Notes under the pieces: model-generated | The model's input: the letters and a program-made list of their open reading frames with translations, nothing else | The model's database searches: none | What the model was told of the DNA's origin: nothing | Position numbers and translations under genes: made by a program | Part shown: positions 43,622 to 51,117 of the stretch, one piece after another | Numbering within the stretch: position 1 is the first letter of the stretch | How the letters are laid out: the number at the start of each line of letters is the position of its first letter | NCBI RefSeq assembly: GCF_009193135.1 | Contig: NZ_VUKC01000003.1 | Coordinates: forward strand, 62,001 to 126,000 | Length of the DNA stretch: 64,000 nucleotides | Source of the DNA: Georgenia satyanarayanai | Lineage (GTDB): Bacteria; Actinomycetota; Actinomycetes; Actinomycetales; Actinomycetaceae | Direction: 5' to 3'

Positions 43622-44074
43622 ATGGGAATCGAGCCCGAGCCGCAGGACTTGTCGAGCACGACCGCCCGCTTCGGGGCGATCGGTGCGAGCGACGAGACCG
43701 CGGAGCGCTCCGACGTCCCCCCGCCCGACCGCGCCGCGATCGACGGGCTGCCCCCGGGCCACGCCCTCCTCATCGTCCAGCGCGGCCCGACGGCGGGCGC
43801 GCGGTTCCTCCTCGACACCGACCGCACCCTCGCGGGCCGCCACCCCACCGCGGACATCTTCCTCGACGACGTCACGGTCTCGCGCCGCCACGCGGAGTTC
43901 CTCGCCCACGAGGGCGGCTACGTCGTGCGTGACGTCGGCTCTCTCAACGGCACCTACGTCAACCGGGAGCGCATCGACTCCGCCGTCCTGAACGCGGGCG
44001 ACGAGGTGCAGATCGGCAAGTACCGGCTCACCTACCACCCCAGCCCGCACCGCGGCGACGCGCCGGCCTCGTGA
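43622..44074 (+). CDS. garA: FHA-domain regulator GarA/OdhI-like
   Basis: A 150-residue protein. The N-terminal tail has adjacent threonines T13-T14 (SSTTARFG), equivalent to the pThr site that Ser/Thr kinases PknB/PknG modify in GarA/OdhI. The FHA domain (about 55-145) shows AGRHPTADIFLDD, VSRRHAEF and LNGTYVNRERI, the phosphothreonine-binding loops. In relatives the unphosphorylated form inhibits 2-oxoglutarate dehydrogenase and glutamate dehydrogenase. TATGGT at 43562-43567 is a possible -10. The stop overlaps ftsR (GTGA). Confidence 0.9.
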   Translation: MGIEPEPQDLSSTTARFGAIGASDETAERSDVPPPDRAAIDGLPPGHALLIVQRGPTAGARFLLDTDRTLAGRHPTADIFLDDVTVSRRHAEFLAHEGGYVVRDVGSLNGTYVNRERIDSAVLNAGDEVQIGKYRLTYHPSPHRGDAPAS

Positions 44075-44835
44075 GCTCGACCGCCCGCCGCGCAGCAGAG
44101 TCCCGCCCCGAGGAGCCGCAGGAGCAGCCGCGGCCGTGGCCCCCGGGTGCGTCGACCGAGCCGACGATGAGCATCGGCGCGGTGCTCGCCGCCCTGCAGC
44201 CGGAGTTCCCGGCCGTCCGCATCTCCAAGCTGCGCTTCCTCGAGGAGCAGGGACTGGTCAGCCCGAGCCGCAGCGGCTCCGGCTACCGCATGTACAGCCA
44301 AGCCGACGTCGAGCGCCTGCGCTTTGCGCTCACCGCGCAACGTGACTCCTTCCTGCCGCTGCGCGTCATCCGCGACCAGCTCGAGGACCTCGACGCCGGG
44401 CGTCCCGTGGAGTCGGTCCCCGGCACCCGCGTCGTCGCCCGCGACGGCGAGCTGGTCCGCCCTCGCCCCTCGGCGCGGGTGCGGGCGCAGGAGATCGCCG
44501 ACCTCACCGGGGTGAGCCTCGCCGAGATCGAGGAGATCGCCGAGGCCGGGCTCATCGCCGCCGACGCGCGCGGGCGCTACCCGGGCCGCGCCGTCGACGT
44601 CGTCCAGCACGCGGCGGCCCTCGCCCGTCAAGGCATCAGCCCGCGCCACCTCCGCACGGTGCGCACGGCAGCCGAGCGGCAGGCCGACACGATCGAGCAG
44701 GTCGTCGCCCCGGTCCGCGCCCAGCGCTCGGGGGCCGGACGGGAACGTGCTGCCGCACGCGCGCAGGAGCTCGGTGAGCTGTACGGACGGCTCCACGCCG
44801 AGCTGCTCCGCGCCGCCGTCGACGACCTCGGCTGA
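44071..44835 (+). CDS. ftsR: MerR-family regulator FtsR
   Basis: A 254-residue regulator. A 35-residue Pro/Glu-rich leader precedes an atypical MerR-type winged helix (about 33-100) with ISKLRFLEEQGLVSPSRSGSGYRMYS. The C-terminal half contains a second helical domain ending in an Arg/Ala-rich helix. Position after garA matches Rv1828 and corynebacterial FtsR, an activator of ftsZ. No effector-binding cysteines are visible. The GTG start overlaps the garA stop. Confidence 0.88.
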   Translation: MSSTARRAAESRPEEPQEQPRPWPPGASTEPTMSIGAVLAALQPEFPAVRISKLRFLEEQGLVSPSRSGSGYRMYSQADVERLRFALTAQRDSFLPLRVIRDQLEDLDAGRPVESVPGTRVVARDGELVRPRPSARVRAQEIADLTGVSLAEIEEIAEAGLIAADARGRYPGRAVDVVQHAAALARQGISPRHLRTVRTAAERQADTIEQVVAPVRAQRSGAGRERAAARAQELGELYGRLHAELLRAAVDDLG

Positions 44836-44887
44836 GCCGTGCCCCCCGCGCGCACGGGCGCGTTTCGCGCGCACCGCCGCTGGGATG

Positions 44888-44904
44888 GCCGTACCGTTTA
44901 CGGC
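44888..44904 (+). promoter_or_regulatory. Inverted repeat with embedded -10 before the DUF151 gene
   Basis: GCCGTA and TACGGC form a perfect 6 bp inverted repeat with a 5 nt spacer, directly abutting the ATG at 44905. TACCGT inside it (44892-44897) is 7 nt before the ATG, as in a leaderless promoter. A regulator could bind over the start site. Confidence 0.4.
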
Positions 44905-45375
44905 ATGCGAGAGATGGACGTGCTCGGCGTCCGGGTGAGCATCCCGGAGAACGAGGTCGTCGTCGTCCTGGCGGTCCGCGACGGCGGGCGGGTGGTCCTC
45001 CCCATCGTCATCGGGCCGCGTGAGGGCGCGTCCATCGCGACGGCGCAGGCAGGCATCGTGCCCGAGCGGCCGCAGACCCACGACCTGTTCATCTCCCTCC
45101 TCGACGCTACGGGCGTGCGCCTGGACCAGGTGCGGGTCACGAGCCTCGAGCAGGGCACGTTCCACGCCGAGCTCGTCCTGTCCTCGGGCCAGCACGTCGA
45201 CTCGCGCCCCTCCGACGCCATCGCCCTCGCGCTGCGGGCCCGCTGCCCCGTGCTGTGCGAGGAGAGCGTCCTCACGGCGGCCGGCGTCGTCATGGACGCG
45301 GAGGACGAGGCCGAGGTGGTCTCTGACTTCCAGGAGTTCCTGAAGAACGTCGAGCCGGAGGACTTCGAGCCCTGA
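44905..45375 (+). CDS. Bifunctional nuclease domain protein (DUF151)
   Basis: A 156-residue protein of the DUF151/BFN family, equal in position to Rv1829. It contains VVLPIVIGPREGASIATAQAG and the SRPSDAIALALRARCPV motif, the most conserved element. Plant homologues were reported to have nuclease activity; in bacteria the role is unknown. No Shine-Dalgarno sequence precedes the ATG, while a -10-like hexamer does. The C-terminus is acidic. It lies between two MerR-family regulator genes. Confidence 0.88.
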   Translation: MREMDVLGVRVSIPENEVVVVLAVRDGGRVVLPIVIGPREGASIATAQAGIVPERPQTHDLFISLLDATGVRLDQVRVTSLEQGTFHAELVLSSGQHVDSRPSDAIALALRARCPVLCEESVLTAAGVVMDAEDEAEVVSDFQEFLKNVEPEDFEP

Positions 45376-45396
45376 GACGGCCCGCCGCCCCCCGAC

Positions 45397-45413
45397 CTCA
45401 ACCTCGACTTGAG
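45397..45413. promoter_or_regulatory. MerR-type operator-like inverted repeat
   Basis: CTCAA and TTGAG arms with a 7 bp spacer lie upstream of the second MerR gene. The arms equal those of SoxR-type MerR operators. It is a candidate site for FtsR or the downstream MerR protein. Confidence 0.4.
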
Positions 45414-45463
45414 CCTCAGACACGCTGGACCGACACGCCGATGGCGGCTCGCCGCGCATGTCG

Positions 45464-45492
45464 TTGACTGGGGTGCGCCCTGGTCATAGCGT
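45464..45492 (+). promoter_or_regulatory. Sigma-70-type promoter of the second merR gene
   Basis: TTGACT (45464-45469) and TAGCGT (45487-45492) are separated by 17 bp, close to the actinobacterial housekeeping consensus. The predicted start near 45499 gives a leader of about 50 nt with a GGGAG ribosome-binding site before GTG 45550. Confidence 0.65.
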
Positions 45493-45549
45493 GGGGGTCA
45501 TCAGGGCCGGAGCACATCTCGTGCGCGGCGTGGACGAACGGGAGTGCAC

Positions 45550-46128
45550 GTGAGCGGCAGCGACGCGACGGCCGGCGCAGCGAGCGGGGTGCCCCAGCGG
45601 GCGCAGGGAATGCTCTTCGGGGACTCCCTTCCCGACCTCGACACCGAGACCGGTTACCGCGGGCCCACGGCCTGCCGGGCGGCAGGGATCACCTACCGCC
45701 AGCTGGACTACTGGGCCCGCACGGGGCTCGTCGAGCCGACCATCCGCAACGCCAGCGGTTCCGGCTCCCAGCGCCTCTACAGCTTCCGGGACATCCTCGT
45801 CCTCAAGGTCGTCAAGCGGCTGCTCGACACGGGCGTCTCGCTGCAGCAGATCCGCTCGGCGGTGCACCACCTGCACGAGCGCGGCGTGGACGACCTCGCC
45901 GGCATCACGCTCATGAGCGACGGCGCGAGCGTCTACGAGTGCACGAGCGCCGACGAGGTCATCGACCTCGTCCAGGGCGGCCAGGGCGTCTTCGGCATCG
46001 CCGTCGGGCGCGTGTGGCGCGAGGTCGAGGGCTCGCTGGCCGAGCTGCCGACCGAGCGCGCCGAACGCGGGGGCGCCGAGGTGGAGGACGAGCTGTCCCG
46101 GCGGCGGCGCGCCCGCGACGCCGGCTGA
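45550..46128 (+). CDS. MerR-family regulator (Rv1830-like)
   Basis: A 192-residue regulator. The winged helix-turn-helix lies at about residues 38-105 with GYRGPTACRAAGITYRQLDY and RLYSFRDILVLKVVKRLL. A short C-terminal domain (about 115-170) includes SVYECTSADEVIDLV. Position after DUF151 equals Rv1830 in mycobacteria. GTG 45550 was chosen because GGGAG lies 6 nt upstream; the in-frame GTG at 45544 directly abuts that site. A strong terminator follows the stop. Confidence 0.88.
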   Translation: MSGSDATAGAASGVPQRAQGMLFGDSLPDLDTETGYRGPTACRAAGITYRQLDYWARTGLVEPTIRNASGSGSQRLYSFRDILVLKVVKRLLDTGVSLQQIRSAVHHLHERGVDDLAGITLMSDGASVYECTSADEVIDLVQGGQGVFGIAVGRVWREVEGSLAELPTERAERGGAEVEDELSRRRRARDAG

Positions 46129-46138
46129 CACAGCTTCT

Positions 46139-46176
46139 CGACGAGGGGCCCGGGGGACGACCCGGGCCCCTCGTCG
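46139..46176 (+). terminator. Intrinsic-type terminator after the garA-merR block
   Basis: A perfect 16 bp stem (46139-46154 with 46161-46176) with a 6 nt loop lies 10 nt after the merR stop. There is no U-tract, but stem length makes it a convincing end of the block. Confidence 0.8.
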
Positions 46177-46259
46177 TGCTCCCCGCAGGCCGGGAGCACA
46201 GGGGAGAGGTCCCCATGCCGCAGGATGGTCCGGTGGCGGGGAATGAGTGCGCTCTCTCC

Positions 46260-46265
46260 TACTAT
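46260..46265 (+). promoter_or_regulatory. -10 element of a leaderless promoter for the DUF2510 gene
   Basis: TACTAT lies 7 nt before the ATG at 46273, and there is no Shine-Dalgarno sequence, so transcription probably starts at or next to the A of ATG. No good -35 box is visible. Confidence 0.5.
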
Positions 46266-46272
46266 TCAGCCC

Positions 46273-47688
46273 ATGAGCAATCCCATCGCCGGTTGGTACC
46301 CGGACCCCTCAGGAGACCCGAGCAAGCTTCGTTACTGGGACGGCGCGTCCTGGACCGAGCACTTCGCGCCCTCACAGGGCGCCGCGCAGCAGGTGGGGGA
46401 GTCCGCCGCGAGCAGTGGCGGGCAGCCGACAGCAGAGCAGACCGCGGCGCGGGAGTCGTACGGCGGGCAGCCCACCGAGCAGCTTCCCGCCCAGGGGGCC
46501 GAGCAGCCTGCCACGGCCCAGCAGCCCACCGAGCAGCTGCCCACCCAGACCGGTGACCAGCCGGGCGCCCAGCACACCGCCGTCTACCCGGCGGGCCAGT
46601 ACGGCCAGCAGCAGCCTGGCTACGGGCAGAACACCGGGGCGCAGCCGCACCAGCAGGCCTACGGGCAGCAGCCGGAGCAGCCGTACGGCCACCAGGCCCA
46701 GCAGGCCTACGGCCAGACCGGTTACGGGCAGCAGGACTACGGCCAGCAGCAGCCCTACGCGCAGTACCCGGCCGGTCAGCAGGCCTACGGGCAGTCGCCC
46801 TACGCCAGGAGCCAGGACACCTACGGCCAGCAGCCCGGCACGGACGAGGGGGGCTCGGGCAAGGGCCTGGTCATCGGCATCATCGTCGCCGCCGCCGTCC
46901 TCATCGCGGTCGCGGTGACCGCGGTCGTCCTCCTCCTCGGGGGCAACGACGACCCGGAGCCGACGTCGCGGCCGGCTCCGGCCAGCACGGCGACCGACGA
47001 GCGGACCGAGGACCCGACGACCGACGACGCCACCGAGGACGCCCCCACCGGTGGGTCCGTGAGCGGCGGCGAGATCGCCATCGGCGAGTCCGTGCCCGGC
47101 TCCATCGGGGCAGGGGAGACCTGGACCGGCACGATCGTCGTCGACGAGGCGACCCCGATCGTCGTCGACGTCGCCTCCGAGAGCGGTGACCTCACGATGT
47201 CGCTGGTCGGTGGCGCGATCGACGTCGAGAACGACGACCACGGCCGCTTCCGGGTGAACCCGGACGCGAGCTCCCTCGACCCCGCCGTCGGCGCCTACCT
47301 CGAGCCGGGGGAGTACGAGGTGATGGTCGCCGCCTACCACAGCAGCGTCGAGACGGACTTCACCGTCACGACCGCGGTCCCGGAGATGGTCACTCCTGGT
47401 GAGCCCGTTCCCGTCGACCTCGCCGAGGGGGAGGTGTGGCTGGCCGCTCTCGAGCTGACCGACCGCAGCACCGTCGTCCTGGACTCGGTGTCCACCGAGG
47501 GCGACGCCCAGCTCGGGGTCTTCACGTCCACCGGAGAGCTCGAGGGCGTGGATGACAGCAGCGAGGGCGCCGGCGGCGCCTTCGACCCGTACCTGGAGCT
47601 GGAGCTGCCGGCGGGCGTCCACATCATCAGCTACGGCGGCTGGAACGCCTCGCCGCTCACCGCGGAGCTGTCGATCACCGTCGAGTAG
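46273..47688 (+). CDS. DUF2510 membrane protein with Gln/Gly/Tyr-rich disordered region
   Basis: A 471-residue protein. Residues 1-35 form a DUF2510 motif ([20 protein letters not shown]). Residues about 37-195 are low-complexity, with many PTEQLP and YGQQ-type repeats, rich in Gln, Gly, Tyr and Pro and almost without hydrophobic residues. One membrane helix (about 199-223) follows, then an acidic Thr/Pro linker and an extracellular beta-rich region (about 260-471) of two similar halves. The layout is that of a cytoplasmic disordered tail with an external sensor or adhesin domain. No enzyme motif is visible and the function is unknown. Confidence 0.8.
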   Translation: MSNPIAGWYPDPSGDPSKLRYWDGASWTEHFAPSQGAAQQVGESAASSGGQPTAEQTAARESYGGQPTEQLPAQGAEQPATAQQPTEQLPTQTGDQPGAQHTAVYPAGQYGQQQPGYGQNTGAQPHQQAYGQQPEQPYGHQAQQAYGQTGYGQQDYGQQQPYAQYPAGQQAYGQSPYARSQDTYGQQPGTDEGGSGKGLVIGIIVAAAVLIAVAVTAVVLLLGGNDDPEPTSRPAPASTATDERTEDPTTDDATEDAPTGGSVSGGEIAIGESVPGSIGAGETWTGTIVVDEATPIVVDVASESGDLTMSLVGGAIDVENDDHGRFRVNPDASSLDPAVGAYLEPGEYEVMVAAYHSSVETDFTVTTAVPEMVTPGEPVPVDLAEGEVWLAALELTDRSTVVLDSVSTEGDAQLGVFTSTGELEGVDDSSEGAGGAFDPYLELELPAGVHIISYGGWNASPLTAELSITVE

Positions 47689-47700
47689 CCGCGGCACCGA

Positions 47701-47742
47701 CGACGACGCCCCCGGGAGACCCTGTCCCCGGGGGCGTCGTCG
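47701..47742 (+). terminator. Terminator after the DUF2510 gene
   Basis: A perfect 16 bp stem (47701-47716 with 47727-47742) with a 10 nt loop lies 12 nt after the stop codon. This isolates the DUF2510 gene as a single transcription unit. Confidence 0.8.
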
Positions 47743-47826
47743 TACTCGCCGCCCGGGCCTGGGGTACCGACCTGGTCGACCGCGGCAGCGGGACGACCCC
47801 CGGCGCCATGCTGGGACAATGGCCGG

Positions 47827-48993
47827 ATGAGTGCCCCCGCGTTCGACCTCAGCAGGCTCCGCAGGTTCCCCGACGTGGAGGCTCCGGACCTCGTCGCGGT
47901 CGACGCCACTGACCGGCTCGTGCTCGACGAGGCCACGACGGCACTCGCCGCGACCGGCCCGGGGGAGGTCGCCGTGATCGGCGACCGGTACGGCGCCCTC
48001 ACGCTCGGTGCGGTCGCCCTGCACGGCGCTCGTGACGTGCGGGTGCACCAGGACGCGCTCGTCCAGGAGCGCGCCCTCACGGCCAACGCCGAGCGGGAGG
48101 GCCTCACCGGGGCCTTCCGGTCGCTGGGCCTCGGCCCGGAGCTCGTGAGCGGCGCGCGCGTCGTGCTGCTGCAGCTCCCGCGCGGGCTGGCGGCGCTGGA
48201 GGAGGCCGCCGAGCTGGTCGCCGCCCACGCGGCACCCGACGTCGTCGTCGTCGCAGGCGGGCGGCTCAAGCACATGTCGCGGAGCATGAACGAGGTCCTG
48301 GGGGAGCACTTCACCGACGTGACGGCATCCCTCGCGCGCCAGAAGTCGCGCTGCCTCATCGCGCGGCAGCCGACGCCGCCCGGGACCTTCCCGTCCTTCC
48401 CGCGGCGGCACTTCGACGAGGAGCACGGCGTGTGGATCGCCGCTCACGGCGCCGCCTTCGCCGGCCCGTCGCTCGACCTCGGGACGCGTTACCTCCTGAC
48501 CTTCCTGGGGGAGATGAGCCCTACGGCACGCGACGCGGTCGATCTCGGCTGTGGCACCGGGGTCCTCGCCGCCCAGCTCGCAGCGGCCCGTCCGGACCTC
48601 CACGTCGTCGCGACCGACACGTCCAGCGCCGCCGTCCGTTCGGCGCGTGCCACGGTCGAGGCGAACTCGCTGGGCGGGCGCGTCCAGGTGGTGCGGGCCG
48701 ACGGGCTCGAGAGCCAGCCGCCTGTCTCCGCGGACCTCATCGTGTGCAACCCGCCCTTCCACGTCGGTGCGAGCGTCCAGCCGGACGTCGCGATCGCGCT
48801 GTTCAAGGAGGCCGCCCGGGTGCTGCGTCCCGGCGGTGAGCTGTGGACGGTGTTCAACTCACGGCTCGGTCATGCCGGCGCACTGCGCCGCATCGTCGGG
48901 TCCACCAAGGTGATGGGGGACAACGGCAGGTTCACAGTGACCCGGTCGATCAAGCAGCCGGCGAGGGAGGACCGGAGGAACGACCTGGCGTGA
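47827..48993 (+). CDS. RsmC/RlmG-type rRNA guanine methyltransferase
   Basis: A 388-residue protein with the duplicated methyltransferase layout of RsmC/RlmG: a degenerate N-terminal domain (about 20-190) and an active C-terminal domain (about 200-385) with VDLGCGTGVLAAQLA (motif I) and the catalytic NPPFHVG (motif IV), typical of N2-guanine methylation. It probably modifies 16S or 23S rRNA. Which base is modified cannot be told. It is flanked by the DUF2510 terminator and an operator-like palindrome just after its stop. Confidence 0.85.
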   Translation: MSAPAFDLSRLRRFPDVEAPDLVAVDATDRLVLDEATTALAATGPGEVAVIGDRYGALTLGAVALHGARDVRVHQDALVQERALTANAEREGLTGAFRSLGLGPELVSGARVVLLQLPRGLAALEEAAELVAAHAAPDVVVVAGGRLKHMSRSMNEVLGEHFTDVTASLARQKSRCLIARQPTPPGTFPSFPRRHFDEEHGVWIAAHGAAFAGPSLDLGTRYLLTFLGEMSPTARDAVDLGCGTGVLAAQLAAARPDLHVVATDTSSAAVRSARATVEANSLGGRVQVVRADGLESQPPVSADLIVCNPPFHVGASVQPDVAIALFKEAARVLRPGGELWTVFNSRLGHAGALRRIVGSTKVMGDNGRFTVTRSIKQPAREDRRNDLA

Positions 48994-48999
48994 CCTGAC

Positions 49000-49013
49000 A
49001 TAATGTACATTAT
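49000..49013. promoter_or_regulatory. Perfect A/T-rich palindrome in a convergent gap
   Basis: ATAATGTACATTAT is a perfect 14 bp palindrome with only one G and one C in each half-set, in a genome above 70 % GC. It looks like a TetR/MarR/PadR-type operator but lies between the stops of two converging genes, where no promoter is needed. It may be a relic of a deleted gene. Confidence 0.45.
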
Positions 49014-49036
49014 CGGCGCCGTGCGCAGACCGGCCC

Positions 49037-49507
49037 TCACGGCCGCCAGCGCACGGCGTCCTCGCACAGCCTCACACTCCCGGACTCTGCCGCGAGGCAA
49101 GCGCCGTCGACAAGATCGCGGTCGCGGAGGGGTTCGTCGAGCTCGACGCGTACCGTGACCGCGTCGTTGCTCGGACACGCCCACGTACCGTCGCCGAGCG
49201 GTTCGACCTCCGTCGTGACGACGACCCGACCGTCCTCGTACTGCACGCGCGGCTCGAGCACCTGGCCGGTGATGCCGCCCGAGCACCCGGCACGCGTGAC
49301 GCGCACATCGAGGCTGCGAGTCTCCGCGGTAACGACGCGCGGGTCGGCGAGCTCCCAGGTGGCAAGGTCGCCCGTCGCAGCCCCCGGCACGCCCGCCCCG
49401 CAGCCGGCGAGAACAACTCCCCCGACGACCGTCGCAGCTGTCGTACGGACGTTCGAGCGCCGCCGGCGACGGCCCCCCGCGGGAGGCATTCGGTCACGAT
49501 AGGACAC
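49037..49507 (-). CDS. Putative lipoprotein of unknown function
   Basis: A 156-residue protein. A basic N-terminus (RRRRRSNVR) leads to a hydrophobic stretch ending in the lipobox LAGC, so the mature protein should be lipid-anchored outside. The exported part (about 120 residues) contains three or four cysteines and several short beta-like segments (RVVTAETRSLDVRVT, EDGRVVVTTEVEPLG). No family is recognised. GTG 49507 has a GAGGT ribosome-binding site; the ATG at 49489 is the alternative start. Confidence 0.65.
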   Translation of the reverse strand: MSYRDRMPPAGGRRRRRSNVRTTAATVVGGVVLAGCGAGVPGAATGDLATWELADPRVVTAETRSLDVRVTRAGCSGGITGQVLEPRVQYEDGRVVVTTEVEPLGDGTWACPSNDAVTVRVELDEPLRDRDLVDGACLAAESGSVRLCEDAVRWRP

Positions 49508-49535
49508 AGCGGCTACCTCGGGCTCCTCGGCCCGC

Positions 49536-50003
49536 TCACGCCGTCACGGTCTCGGGTTCCAGGCGGGCCCAGTTCTCCCCGCCTCCCCAAAGGAGCCCGG
49601 CGATCGTCGTCGAGGTCGCGAAGGCGACCACCGCCGTCGCGACGACGAACGTCGTCTCGTTGCTGACGGTGACCTCGAGGTACTGGTTCGACAGGACCAG
49701 CTGCATGACCACCTGGAACGCCAGGTGCCAACCGACCGTGGCCCACACGGAGCCGGAGACCAACCGGACGCAGCCGGTGACCACCTCCATCCCGGCGAAG
49801 AGGACGAGCCGGTCGAGCAGCACGCCCCACCCCTCGGTGACGACCCACAGCGCCGTGCCGAACGCGGCGAAGACCAGCGCCTGCACGAGGACCGCGAGCC
49901 AGGGCGCCATCGTGGCGGTGAGGTTGCGGTAGACGTACCCGCGGAAGAGAAGCTCCTCCGGGACGGCCTCGTAGACGAGGACCAGTGCGACGAGAAGGAG
50001 CAC
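49536..50003 (-). CDS. CPBP-family intramembrane protease-like protein, possibly N-terminally truncated
   Basis: A 155-residue membrane protein with the CPBP/Abi motif EEXXXR in VPEELLFRGYVYRN right at its N-terminus, then AFGTALWVV in the place of the FGxxH block and VGWHLAFQVV with a histidine. The usual helices before the EE motif are missing. In the same frame 25 codons precede GTG 50003 before a stop, with no other ATG/GTG. A GTG at 50082 would join this frame if one base of a CCC run were absent. It may thus be a degraded or frameshifted gene. The function would be CAAX-type peptide processing or bacteriocin self-protection. Confidence 0.55.
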   Translation of the reverse strand: MLLLVALVLVYEAVPEELLFRGYVYRNLTATMAPWLAVLVQALVFAAFGTALWVVTEGWGVLLDRLVLFAGMEVVTGCVRLVSGSVWATVGWHLAFQVVMQLVLSNQYLEVTVSNETTFVVATAVVAFATSTTIAGLLWGGGENWARLEPETVTA

Positions 50004-50223
50004 GACCGCGGCGGTCTCCGCGAGCGTCGCGTCGATGTCGATGCGCAGCCACCGCGGCCGGAGCGCTGCTCGTCTGGGTCACGTGTCGACGCTAGGCCAC
50101 CGGGCCTGGCGGGGAGTCCGTTTCGGGCGGGAGCGGTCGTTCGGACAGTGAGGCCGCCCGCCGCGCCCCGGCTCGTCCGTGCCGGGGTGTACCGCTCCCC
50201 CGGACCGGCTCTACGGTGGCTCC

Positions 50224-50976
50224 ATGGACCTGGAGAACATCGTGCTCGACGCCGTCGACCCGGCCCTCGTGGGCAGGTTCTGGGAGGCCGGTCTCGGTGG
50301 GGAACGGCTCAGCGACGGACCGGACGGCTTCGAGACCCGGCTGCCGATCCCGGGTGGCCCCGCCATCGACCTGTGCGTCCAGCCCGTCCCGCAACCCCCG
50401 GCCGAGCCGCTGCGGCTGCACCTCGACCTGCTCGGCGGCGACCGGCAGCGCGAGCTCGTCGACCGGTTCCTCGGGCTCGGTGCCCGCCACCTCGACATCG
50501 GTCAGGGCGAGGTGCCGTGGGTCGTCCTGGCAGACCCGGAGGGCAACCCCTTCTGCGTGATGGAGCACCGCGAGGTGTACAGCGACACCGGCCCGATCGC
50601 GGCGCTCCCGCTCGACTCGGCCGACCCGGCGCGCGACGTGGAGTTCTGGGCCTGGCTCACCGGCTGGGTCCCGGCTCCCGGGGTGTCACCGCACTCCTTG
50701 CGCCACCCCTCCCGGCGCGGTCCCCTGCTCGAGCTGTGCCCCGAGCCGGCACCGAAGGGTGCCGGGAAGAACCGCGTGCACCTCGACGTCCGGCTCGGTC
50801 CTGAGGACGACGCCGACGCCGTCGCCGCGGGCATCGCCGCTCGCGGCGGCCGTGAGCTCGACCCCGGGTGGGGCGACCTGCCGTGGCGCGTCTACACCGA
50901 CCCGTCCGGCAACGAGCTGTGCGTGCTGCCCGCGACCTCGACGAACGCGCGGGCCTCCCCGCGGTCGGCCGGGTAG
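50224..50976 (+). CDS. Two-domain VOC/glyoxalase-like protein
   Basis: A 250-residue protein made of two similar halves (about 1-115 and 122-240). Each has the glyoxalase-like pattern: an opening strand (LDAVDPALVGRFWEAGLG; LDSADPARDVEFWAWLTG), RLHLDLL / RVHLDVRL, and a closing WVVLADPEGNPFCV / WRVYTDPSGNELCV. VOC proteins bind a metal or a small ligand such as an antibiotic. No function can be named. The ATG start is well supported by the domain boundary. Confidence 0.85.
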   Translation: MDLENIVLDAVDPALVGRFWEAGLGGERLSDGPDGFETRLPIPGGPAIDLCVQPVPQPPAEPLRLHLDLLGGDRQRELVDRFLGLGARHLDIGQGEVPWVVLADPEGNPFCVMEHREVYSDTGPIAALPLDSADPARDVEFWAWLTGWVPAPGVSPHSLRHPSRRGPLLELCPEPAPKGAGKNRVHLDVRLGPEDDADAVAAGIAARGGRELDPGWGDLPWRVYTDPSGNELCVLPATSTNARASPRSAG

Positions 50977-51117
50977 CCCGAGACGGACCATGCACCCGTC
51001 ACGACAGCGACACTGGAGTCCCCGACCATCCGGTCAGTCTCGCACCGAAGAAGCTCGGCCCAAGGACTGCCACTCCGTTCGGGCGCTGCGCTGCGGTGGC
51101 GGGCGTAACGTTCCCCC

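Noticed and set aside
45397-45413. HspR HAIR element
   Set aside because: HAIR has the arms in the order TTGAG then CTCAA. Here the order is reversed, which fits a SoxR/MerR operator better.
49513-50082. 189-codon frame starting GTG 50082
   Set aside because: Arg/Gly/Pro-rich shadow of the CPBP frame. Only its first few codons may matter, as a frameshifted start.
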